The position numbers and the translations under genes are program-made. A stretch of DNA of 12,695 bases from Opitutaceae bacterium. Lineage in GTDB: Bacteria; Verrucomicrobiota; Verrucomicrobiae; Opitutales; Opitutaceae. The first letter of the stretch is position 1; each line of letters begins with the position of its first letter. Location of the stretch: NCBI GenBank assembly GCA_031266495.1, contig JAISAX010000595.1, positions 1 to 12,695 on the forward strand. Reading direction: 5' to 3'. The notes beneath the pieces are model-generated. The model had not been told where the DNA came from. It saw nothing but the letters and a program-made list of their open reading frames with translations, and did not search any database. Positions 6,474-12,695 of this stretch are shown in pieces.

Positions 6474-6845
6474 ATGAAAACCGTATCCGCCACCTCCTCA
6501 TCCTCCCCCGGGTCAAAAGGAAAAAACATTTCGGCATTGCGGGTTTCCGAGATCAGACGCCGCCTGGTTCCCTACTGCCGGACCCATGGGATCCTCCGTC
6601 TGGAGGTGTTTGGATCCGTGGCGCGAAATGAAGCAAAGGAGGACAGTGACGTGGATCTGCTGGCCACGTTTTCCGGAAATCCGGGACTGCATTTTTTCAG
6701 CATGGAACAGGAAATGGGTCGGACGCTTGGCGTTCCCGTCCACCTGCTTTCACGGATGTCTGTGGAAGAAATGACAAACCCCTTTCGCCGCGAATCCATC
6801 CTGGCGGATGCCCGTCCGATTTACGATGCCCGCGAAGCCGGTTAA
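6474..6845 (+). CDS. MNT-domain minimal nucleotidyltransferase (antitoxin-type)
   Basis: 123-residue polymerase-beta-like nucleotidyltransferase. The motif GSVARNEAKEDSDVDLL gives G47, S48 and the metal-binding pair D59 and D61; it is preceded by the usual helix-strand (RRRLVPYCRTHGILRLEVF) and followed by a short helical tail. In MNT-HEPN modules this protein is the antitoxin and silences the HEPN RNase by AMPylation. The ATG at 6474 is preferred over the in-frame GTG at 6426, because the extra 16 residues look non-conserved; neither has a strong Shine-Dalgarno, and the first 18 residues (Ser-rich) may also be poorly conserved. The stop overlaps the start of the truncated HEPN gene, the normal operon arrangement of these pairs. 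With the partner broken, it may be an orphan antitoxin. Confidence 0.85.
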   Translation: MKTVSATSSSSPGSKGKNISALRVSEIRRRLVPYCRTHGILRLEVFGSVARNEAKEDSDVDLLATFSGNPGLHFFSMEQEMGRTLGVPVHLLSRMSVEEMTNPFRRESILADARPIYDAREAG

Positions 6846-7107
6846 CGAAGACGCATACCTTCACGACATGCTGGAGGCCGCGCGGCTGATCCTGCGTTAT
6901 GTGGACGGGGTAACGTTTGAGGGGTTTTGGGAGAACAGCGAAAAACGTGACGCGGTTTCGTTGCGCCTGACTGTCATTGGCGAGTCGGCTCACAGGATTT
7001 CACCGGAAACAGAGGCGCCTCGCCTCCGCCTGACAACCGCCCGGGCGCATCCGCACATCGGGCGCCTTCAACCCCGTCCGGCATCAAGCAACAACCGCTG
7101 CCGGTAA
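6826..7107 (+). pseudogene. Truncated HEPN (DUF86) toxin gene
   Basis: The first 60 residues match the N-terminal half of the DUF86 HEPN family: YLHDMLEAARLILRYVDGVT, FW, RDAVSLRLTVIGESAHRISPE. The family then has a Pro-Trp region and the RxxxxH RNase motif, and these are missing: from about base 7010 the frame enters unrelated Arg/Pro-rich sequence and stops at 7107, overlapping the convergent gene ending at 7068. ATG 6826 lies inside the MNT gene (overlap 20 bp); ATG 6808 is an alternative. Loss of the catalytic motif should abolish RNase activity. The break coincides with the edge of the neighbouring DUF6036 operon, so that segment probably replaced the 3' half. Confidence 0.8.
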
Positions 7108-7631
7108 CGTCGCTGCCGCTCCGCCGCCCTGGCCCGCTGTTCGCTCGCAGAAACCGTTGGACGATCTGCCCGCTTTTTGAACAACTGCCGCGCCGCCACC
7201 GGCACATAAAAAACATTAAACGCCCGGAAACACGCCGGTGCGAAACGCAGCGCATCGATTCTGTCCAGCGTGCTTGCATTGCGTCCCTCCACATCCCCGC
7301 CCTGAAACCACGGCCGGGCCAGGGCTGGCGTCGCTATTACCCATTCCGGCACCGGCACCCCGGCACCCAGGCAAAGATGCGCGACATGAGCCGCCAGCAA
7401 GGCATCCGCCAGATCCCCGGCCCTCCTCTCCGCAAATATCTCCCGGCACGCGCGCGGGCGCCCGGCAACGCGCCGGCTCAGTTCCGCGCGCGAATGGACA
7501 TGCCGGAACTCGTGCAACCAGTCCGTGAGATGGAGCGAGAACTCCGGCAGATCATGCGCCCACGCCGCCACCTCCGCCGCCGTGCGCGGCCTACGATTGA
7601 CACTGGTTTTGTATGCGGACGAAACAGACAT
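7068..7631 (-). CDS. Conserved companion of DUF6036 nucleotidyltransferase
   Basis: 187-residue protein of unknown activity, translated from the ATG at 7631, 13 bases after the stop of the upstream nucleotidyltransferase gene, so the two form an operon. Residues 15-60 are helical (LPEFSLHLTDWLHEFRHV). Residues 84-146 form a conserved-looking block with PVPEWV (93-98), ALARPWF (103-109) and APACFRAFNVFYVPVA (131-146); the last 40 residues are Arg/Lys/Gln-rich and probably helical. From memory, proteins with PxW, PWF and (E)SPxxFRxxNxF patterns often sit next to DUF6036 genes in several phyla, which suggests a two-component toxin-antitoxin-like or defence unit. No enzyme motif is evident. A degraded copy of its core lies at 3951-4135. 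Confidence 0.75.
   Translation of the reverse strand: MSVSSAYKTSVNRRPRTAAEVAAWAHDLPEFSLHLTDWLHEFRHVHSRAELSRRVAGRPRACREIFAERRAGDLADALLAAHVAHLCLGAGVPVPEWVIATPALARPWFQGGDVEGRNASTLDRIDALRFAPACFRAFNVFYVPVAARQLFKKRADRPTVSASEQRARAAERQRRYRQRLLLDAGRG
7191..7375 (-). repeat. Right copy of 185-bp direct repeat
   Basis: Counterpart of 3951-4135, same orientation, gapless at offset 3240. It lies wholly within the companion gene of the DUF6036 operon. The pair flanks the cassette cluster, the palindrome, the MNT gene and the broken HEPN gene. Confidence 0.9.
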
Positions 7632-7644
7632 CGCGAAAAAAATG

Positions 7645-8217
7645 TCAGGAAGCAGCGTGCGCCTTTTCGATGATCGCTTCGATGACCAGGCGCGCCCTTT
7701 CATCGAGAATGTAGTCGGGAAAAAACTCCTCAAGAATTTCGTCCACCTCGTCCGCCGAGCGGATGTTTTCGTGACGAAACAACACGGCAAGATCCTCGCG
7801 GTCCCCCGTGATGCCCGGAAGCGGACGCCGCAACGCCCGCGCTTTCATTGCGACGAGATACCGCGGCGAAGCCGCGCTGATCCGCACCCCTGGCGCCTCC
7901 CGCAATTCGGGCGGAAGCGCAAACGGCGTGACACGCAAACCCGCTTCGCGTGCGGCAAGTTCGTTGGACAAAAACTGGCGCACCTCGTCGTTGATCCAGT
8001 TGTCCGGAAGATCGAGCTCGGCCTGGACCTTGCGTGCCAGCGCCAGCGTTTCGGCACGCGGACGAAAGATGGCGTCGATATCCTTGGTCGCCTGTCGCGA
8101 GTCGAAATGGAGCATCATCGCCACCCCGCCATAAACGGTGATCTCGACCATGCTTCCCTCCGCCTCCGCGAGTTCGCCGAGCCGCCGCAAGGCCTGAATG
8201 AGAACCGGTTTTTCCAT
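7645..8217 (-). CDS. DUF6036/AbiEii-like nucleotidyltransferase
   Basis: 190-residue nucleotidyltransferase-fold protein. Residues 25-53 carry the family signature: EITVYGGVAMML (G30, G31) followed by SRQATKDIDAIF with S40, R41, T44 and the metal-binding D46 and D48. Further matches are WINDEV (74-79), the lysine helix SPRYLVAMKARA with K125, and DREDL (139-143), which resemble the Lys/Asp elements of AbiEii-type toxins. The ATG at 8217 is chosen because homology starts soon after it and GGAAAA lies a few bases upstream; ATG 8256 is an in-frame alternative. It is the first gene of a two-gene operon. By family analogy it transfers nucleotides to RNA or protein, but whether it is toxin or antitoxin is not evident. 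Confidence 0.85.
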   Translation of the reverse strand: MEKPVLIQALRRLGELAEAEGSMVEITVYGGVAMMLHFDSRQATKDIDAIFRPRAETLALARKVQAELDLPDNWINDEVRQFLSNELAAREAGLRVTPFALPPELREAPGVRISAASPRYLVAMKARALRRPLPGITGDREDLAVLFRHENIRSADEVDEILEEFFPDYILDERARLVIEAIIEKAHAAS

Positions 8218-8277
8218 AATTTTCCGATACGTTGCGACATACAGACCACGATGCAAGGATTCACATCCAGGTAACTA

Positions 8278-8299
8278 TCAAGGGAGGAAGCTCCCTTGA
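8278..8299 (-). terminator. Hairpin terminator after the large hydrolase gene
   Basis: TCAAGGGAG (8278-8286) and CTCCCTTGA (8291-8299) are perfect 9-bp complements around a four-base loop. It lies 34 bases past the stop of the minus-strand gene ending at 8333. The bases after it on that strand are TAGTTACC, with only a weak T content, so intrinsic termination is plausible but not assured. It also sits about 60 bases upstream of the DUF6036 start and would separate the two transcripts. Confidence 0.55.
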
Positions 8300-8332
8300 A
8301 TCGTTGGTTAATGAACAATGAACAACGACCAT

Positions 8333-11300
8333 TCACTGAAACGCTGTGATTTTCCGCATCCTGCTGGAAACCGATACCGGACGATCATCGGAAACGAGCG
8401 CGAAACAATCACCGCCCGCATTCCCGCTTCCCACGGCCACGGCGGGCAACTCCACCTCGTAAACGGAATCGCCCCGCAACATCGCGGGCGCCTCCTTCCA
8501 TTCCCGCTTGCGCCAGTCCCCGGTCGGCAGGCTGTGCCAGACGGAGGCCTTCGTGATCGGTCGCGAAGCCGTCACGCGAAAACGCAGCGTCCGCCCGCCA
8601 CCTGTTCCGGCGTCGCCGGAGGCCGGCTGTTTTTCGTATCCATCTATCCACGACACAACGGGCATCGACTCGCCGCTCCCCTGCAAATGGTATCCGAAAT
8701 AAAACTCCGCCATGTCCGCCCAGTTGTCACGACGCGAGCCGCCCGGCACCGGCAACTTGTGATTTGCGTTCGGAGCGTACAGCAGATTTGCCGGTCCGGA
8801 CACCGCCTCCAGCGTCCGCTCCACCGCCGGTGGCCAGAACGCAAAATCGTTGCTCGCCGCCGCGATGAAATACGGCGCGGTGATCGCATGAGCGCGTCTT
8901 TCCGCATCAAACAGACGAAACCAATCCGCACGCTCCGCCGCCGGCAACCTGTTCAGATCATCCCGATAACGGCACTGCTCGTAATAGCCCGATCCATAAA
9001 TTGAAAACCCCGCGCGCACCTTGTCGCCGGCAATCGAACACACCATCGCCGTCATGTAGCCGCCCCACGAAATGCCATGCACACCCACCCGCGCCGCGTC
9101 CACATCGGGCAGGGAACGCAACAAGTGCAAGGCTTGCACCGCGCCCGCCACCGACTGGAACATCATCGAATCCTCCACCACCGGCTTCACGCGCCAGCGA
9201 TCGTGCTGATAAGGCTGCTTCGTCCACAATCCGGCGGAATGCGGCACCTTTTTCGGGTCCGCGATTCCCGGGATGTCCAGCGTGACGATCACGTATCCAC
9301 GCGAAGCCCACAACACGGCGCGCTTCGTCTCAGCAAACCCCATGCCGCCGTGCATCAAGAGCAGTCCCGGATGCGGCCCCCTGGCAACCGGACGGGCAAT
9401 CACCGCGTAAACTTCATTGACCATGCGTCCGCCAACAGCGCTTGCATTGACCGCACACGATTCAAAAACCACCTGCCGCACCGACACTCCCTCCGGTACC
9501 GCGCCAACCTGAACATCCAGCGGTTCCGTCACCTCGCGCAGAATACGCGGCGCGAGGGCGTCTCGCAAAACAGCAAGCGGATCGGCTTCCGCGCCTGTTG
9601 TGGCCCCGGCAGCCCCGCCAGCCTTCGCCTTCGACAACTCGAACACCTGCATCTCGCTCGGCAGCAATGCCACGCGCGCCGTGCCTCTGGAAAACGCTTC
9701 CCACGAAGGAACAGGCGGCAACGACGACGTATCCGCGGATTGCGCCAGCACCCTCCGCACCGACCACTCGCCCTCCAGACCTGGCAGACCTGGCAGACGC
9801 ACGGTGACCTCCAGCGGCTTCGGATCCGCCTTGTTCCCGAACCCGAGAAACCTGTTCAGCACCAGAAAATGCCGGTCCCCCTTCACCCGGAAAAAACCCT
9901 CGACCGCGGGATCGGAGATCACGACACGCCGCGCCACGCCGCTCGCCTCGATCAGGCCCGCAACCAACCTTTCGGATTGTCCTGTAGCATCGGATACGCA
10001 CCAGCGAACGCGACCCGTTCCATACACCCATTCCCGGACCCCGGCCCCGGCTCTTGTATCGACTTTTCCCTGTTCTTCCTGAAAACCGGTTCTGCCAAAA
10101 CGCTCCGTCCATGCGAACGCCGCGCCTCCCGCGCCGCTCGCGCCACCCGTGCCGTCGCGCCTCAAGGCATATTTCCCCGCCCGTCCCCATACGACCAGTT
10201 GCCCGCCGCCACGCACAAACGATTCCAGACGCGTCGTGAGCCGCTCGTCCCAGATCAACGCATCCTCCGGCACCAGCACCGTGCGCAACCCGAGCCACGA
10301 TTGGGCCGGAGTCCACTCGCTCAACCACTGCACGGGCAGGAACCCCGACGCGCGCACCAGTTTGTCCGCCCGGTCGCCCGGCATCGCATACCAGCGCCAC
10401 ACACGACGCCGGTGCAGCAGATCCGCCCACGAAATCACCACGCCCAACTCCGCAGGCAGCGGGTGCGCCCCGGCCAGTTCCTCGCGCAACGGAGCCGACT
10501 CCGACCACCAGCGCAGGGTTTCCTGCAACGCGGCATTTTCCGGATACGTTTTCTGAAACAACGCCGGCAACGAATTCCAGACCAGGTTGAACCGCACATG
10601 ATCCGCGCCGCCCCGCAACGTCTGCGCCACCATGTCCGACATGTATCCGATATTGGCTGGCGGCACCTCGTGCGATTCCGTCTGCCGCCACAGCCCCCGG
10701 TTGCGCGTGATGCCATTGATGCGATCCATCCGGTAATCCTCGCCTGCCCCGTCCGCCGTTCCCCACGAACGCAGGCGCACCCCGCGCAACAGATGCTCGA
10801 ACGGCCCCGTCTTGGCCGTGTAGTGGATGACGGTCCGTTCGGGGTCGAGCTCCTCCACCAGCGGATCAAACAAGTCCACCGTGCTCTCCCGGTAAACCGC
10901 CAGCTTCCAGTCCGTCCAGTCCAGCCAGGGACGCGACAGGTTGACCTCCTCCTCCAGCCGCGGCAACGGAGCCAGCACCTCCGTCCAGTCGCGCCACGCC
11001 GCCGCCTGCCGCGCCGCCGCCTGCCGCGCTGGCGCTTGCCGCGCCGCGTTTCCCGCGCTCCAGGCGGCGCTCAGCGCGCCGATGCTTCCGTAACGTTTTT
11101 TCAGATACCGGACAAAATCCGTCCGCGCCGCCGGACTGTAATCCGTGATCGAGTTGAAGTGATCCGTAAAAATCCCGCTGTCCATGCCCTGTCCTATAAA
11201 AACGTAGCCCGCCAGAAGCGGATTATCGCGGTAACGCTCGATCAGACGCCGCGTGAAACGCCTCGCGCCCTCCTGCCATGCGCGCGACGCCGGACTCACC

Positions 11301-12607
11301 GAGGGCAAGCCACGCCACAGCTTGAACTCGCCCTTGTGGTCGAGCATCCAGTCGCTCCATGTATCCAGAGGTCCGTTACCGAAAAGCACGCTGCCCGCGC
11401 TCGCCAGGGTAAACGGCACGCCCTTGCCCGTCAGGAAGGACACATACGCGTCGAGGTTTTTCCAGTCGCACGCTCCCGCGAACGTTTCGATTTTCCCCCA
11501 TTGCACCCACAGTTGCACCGCGCCGCTTCCCCGCGCGCGCAGTCCCGCGATTTGCGCCTCCAGCCCCGCCCGCTGGCTTTCAAACGGCGCGGTGGAACTC
11601 ACGGTTTCTCCCGAGAAAATCCGGGTGACATTCACCGGTTTTGCCGCGGTTGCGTTTCCGGCCAGCGCCAACCAGTCCGGCGCCGGAGAGGAATCCCCGG
11701 GGGCGAAAACCCACAATTCCTCCGCATCCCGGAGCACGCCGTTGATGCGCGCCTCGACGAGCACCCGCAACGCGCGGCCCGGCGTCGCCTCGGGCAGGGC
11801 GATTTCCCGCGCACCCGTCGCCGTCGCCGCCGCCAGCGGCAATTCGCCTCGGCGAACTTCCGCTTCATCAAACTCGCGTATCGAAAAACCAAGCACCGCG
11901 CCACGCTCTCCGGACCGTGCGGATTTCAGTCCGGAGATTCGCACCGTGCCGTTTTCAAAAAACAGGCGCAACGCTTCGCCTCCGGCGTTTTGTGCGCTTT
12001 GTTCCGTCATCGCGGAGGATTTTCCCTCCGCCGCCGCCAGAGGCGAATTCCAGACATTGAGAAAAAACCGTTCCAGGCCGCGCAGGCTGTTGTCCGCGCC
12101 AAATTGTTTCACCGTGAGCCACCATCCGCCATCCGCCACGGCAGGGAGCAGCAAGCCGTCCGCGGCGCTCGCATCCGTGCGACCGACCGTCCCGGAGTGG
12201 ACCGCGCCGCCACCAGTGCCACCGCCGCTGCCAGTGCAGTCGCGTGAAAGACGCCATTCCACCCGTGTCCATCCGGACACGGATGCGGGTGCAGATACGG
12301 GTGCGGATACGGACGACGCCTTTCCCGTCAGGACAGACCATTCGATGCGCGCCTGCGCCTGTGCTCCGCTTGCCACGACAATGCGCCAGGCCGCGGAAGG
12401 TTGCGTACGTTTGGCCCAGTCGAGTTTTTGCAGCGCCCAGCCCGGCGTCGGCGCGAACCAGGCATTCGTATCCGTATTTTCGTTAGCGGCGCGCGATGCG
12501 CAGACGGACATCACTGCCATTGCGGCGATGACAAAACCGGACCGGAAGAAACGGCGACAATGAAGGCGAAGGCGAACAAAACGTTCGGAGGAGTTTTTTG
12601 TTGTCAT
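8333..12607 (-). CDS. Exported GH42-like glycosidase / alpha-beta-hydrolase esterase fusion
   Basis: 1424 residues. Residues 1-40 form a signal peptide (basic start, hydrophobic FVIAAMAVMSVC, cleavage near SRA/AN), so the protein acts outside the cytoplasm. Residues 50-320 are beta-rich. Residues 325-700 resemble a GH42 beta-galactosidase barrel (VQLWVQWGKIE; SPAARTDFVRYLKKRYGSIGA). The expected Asn-Glu acid/base site is replaced by GQGMDSG (472-478); E644/E647 (TESHE) occupy the nucleophile region. Residues 715-815 look like the GH42 trimerisation domain. Residues 1005-1306 are an esterase with S1180 (GISWGGY), D1254 (SNDFAF) and H1283 (NANHKL), resembling acetylxylan-esterase, dienelactone-hydrolase or PhoPQ-activated proteins; a beta domain follows. 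Likely role: removal of acyl and sugar groups from a polysaccharide; substrate unknown. The start has no Shine-Dalgarno. Confidence 0.75.
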   Translation of the reverse strand: MTTKNSSERFVRLRLHCRRFFRSGFVIAAMAVMSVCASRAANENTDTNAWFAPTPGWALQKLDWAKRTQPSAAWRIVVASGAQAQARIEWSVLTGKASSVSAPVSAPASVSGWTRVEWRLSRDCTGSGGGTGGGAVHSGTVGRTDASAADGLLLPAVADGGWWLTVKQFGADNSLRGLERFFLNVWNSPLAAAEGKSSAMTEQSAQNAGGEALRLFFENGTVRISGLKSARSGERGAVLGFSIREFDEAEVRRGELPLAAATATGAREIALPEATPGRALRVLVEARINGVLRDAEELWVFAPGDSSPAPDWLALAGNATAAKPVNVTRIFSGETVSSTAPFESQRAGLEAQIAGLRARGSGAVQLWVQWGKIETFAGACDWKNLDAYVSFLTGKGVPFTLASAGSVLFGNGPLDTWSDWMLDHKGEFKLWRGLPSVSPASRAWQEGARRFTRRLIERYRDNPLLAGYVFIGQGMDSGIFTDHFNSITDYSPAARTDFVRYLKKRYGSIGALSAAWSAGNAARQAPARQAAARQAAAWRDWTEVLAPLPRLEEEVNLSRPWLDWTDWKLAVYRESTVDLFDPLVEELDPERTVIHYTAKTGPFEHLLRGVRLRSWGTADGAGEDYRMDRINGITRNRGLWRQTESHEVPPANIGYMSDMVAQTLRGGADHVRFNLVWNSLPALFQKTYPENAALQETLRWWSESAPLREELAGAHPLPAELGVVISWADLLHRRRVWRWYAMPGDRADKLVRASGFLPVQWLSEWTPAQSWLGLRTVLVPEDALIWDERLTTRLESFVRGGGQLVVWGRAGKYALRRDGTGGASGAGGAAFAWTERFGRTGFQEEQGKVDTRAGAGVREWVYGTGRVRWCVSDATGQSERLVAGLIEASGVARRVVISDPAVEGFFRVKGDRHFLVLNRFLGFGNKADPKPLEVTVRLPGLPGLEGEWSVRRVLAQSADTSSLPPVPSWEAFSRGTARVALLPSEMQVFELSKAKAGGAAGATTGAEADPLAVLRDALAPRILREVTEPLDVQVGAVPEGVSVRQVVFESCAVNASAVGGRMVNEVYAVIARPVARGPHPGLLLMHGGMGFAETKRAVLWASRGYVIVTLDIPGIADPKKVPHSAGLWTKQPYQHDRWRVKPVVEDSMMFQSVAGAVQALHLLRSLPDVDAARVGVHGISWGGYMTAMVCSIAGDKVRAGFSIYGSGYYEQCRYRDDLNRLPAAERADWFRLFDAERRAHAITAPYFIAAASNDFAFWPPAVERTLEAVSGPANLLYAPNANHKLPVPGGSRRDNWADMAEFYFGYHLQGSGESMPVVSWIDGYEKQPASGDAGTGGGRTLRFRVTASRPITKASVWHSLPTGDWRKREWKEAPAMLRGDSVYEVELPAVAVGSGNAGGDCFALVSDDRPVSVSSRMRKITAFQ
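11001..11045. repeat. Three 15-bp tandem units in the glycosidase domain
   Basis: GCCGCCTGCCGCGCC at 11001-11015, a copy with one change at 11016-11030, and a more diverged copy at 11031-11045. In the protein they encode an ARQAA-type repeat near residues 522-536, between the YGSIGALSAAW segment and WRDWTEVL of the GH42-like domain. It probably expands a surface loop. Confidence 0.75.
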
Positions 12608-12695
12608 GGAAAAAGCGTGAAACAGGAAATGTGAAAACCGGAAGCGGCCAGCCTCCCGGCTGCTCGTTTTGTGGGGGGGGGGGGGGGGGGGGCGG
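12608..12695 (-). promoter_or_regulatory. Upstream region of the glycosidase/esterase gene
   Basis: Reading on the minus strand it holds a C20 tract (12692-12673), then a small hairpin CAGCC/GGCTG around a four-base loop (12662-12649), then a T/C-rich leader into the ATG at 12607. No Shine-Dalgarno and no confident -35/-10 pair are visible in these 88 bases; the promoter may lie beyond the window edge. Confidence 0.35.
12673..12692 (+). repeat. G20 homopolymer upstream of the hydrolase gene
   Basis: Twenty consecutive G bases about 66-85 bases upstream of the glycosidase/esterase start codon, the same length as the C20 tract in ispG. Such a tract can slip, altering promoter spacing or leader structure; it can also mark a sequencing or assembly problem. 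Confidence 0.9.

Noticed and set aside
5816..6529. Minus-strand open frame upstream of the first cassette, considered as integrase remnant
   Set aside because: No tyrosine-recombinase motifs, no persuasive start, and it too crosses the palindrome; it is Pro/Arg/Ser-rich and looks non-coding.
8218..8277. Sigma-70-like promoter for the DUF6036 operon (TTGATA-type box near the hairpin)
   Set aside because: No -10 box at an acceptable distance from the TTGATA was found, so the call would be guesswork.
9077..12247. 1056-codon open frame on the plus strand
   Set aside because: Antisense to the glycosidase/esterase gene, with an Arg/His/Pro/Gln-rich composition; the minus-strand frame has a signal peptide, a catalytic triad and domain order.

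Overview
The window looks like a chromosomal segment of a GC-rich Verrucomicrobiota bacterium, probably Opitutaceae. This is an inference from an insert-containing long-type IspG next to RseP, from a very large secreted glycosidase/esterase fusion, and from GC-rich palindromic repeats of a type I associate with that group. No rRNA or tRNA gene was seen to settle the taxonomy.

Left block (1-3926, + strand): a short upstream stretch with a perfect 11-bp hairpin, then two housekeeping genes 48 bp apart and probably co-transcribed. They are rseP (site-2 intramembrane protease with two PDZ domains) and ispG/gcpE ([4Fe-4S] enzyme of the MEP isoprenoid pathway). The inserted middle domain of ispG has been colonised in frame by a cluster of short palindromes, a 3 x 12-bp tandem repeat and a 20-base C tract, yet the reading frame stays open.

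Middle block (3927-8332): an accessory island. On the minus strand it holds a short cluster of integron-type gene cassettes without an integrase in view: a small membrane protein, a TM-anchored small protein and a class-I glutamine-amidotransferase-like protein. These are separated by two 99-bp attC-like sites and followed by half of a third. All visible cores carry GTC/GAC where the classical GTT/AAC is expected. To the right are about 700 bp with no convincing gene but a roughly 180-bp imperfect palindrome, then an MNT nucleotidyltransferase gene whose HEPN (DUF86) partner is cut off just before its expected RNase motif. Next comes an intact two-gene minus-strand operon: a DUF6036/AbiEii-like nucleotidyltransferase and a conserved companion. 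A 185-bp piece of the companion is repeated exactly 3240 bp away, directly after ispG, so most of the island lies between direct repeats.

Right block (8333-12695, minus strand): one 1424-residue exported protein combining a GH42-like domain, a trimerisation-like domain and an alpha/beta-hydrolase esterase domain. It is probably a polysaccharide-degradation enzyme, followed by a hairpin terminator and preceded by a 20-base C tract (G on the + strand) in its upstream region.

The best candidates for an under-described system are the DUF6036 nucleotidyltransferase/companion pair, as a putative toxin-antitoxin or defence module, and the variant-core attC cassette array beside it.
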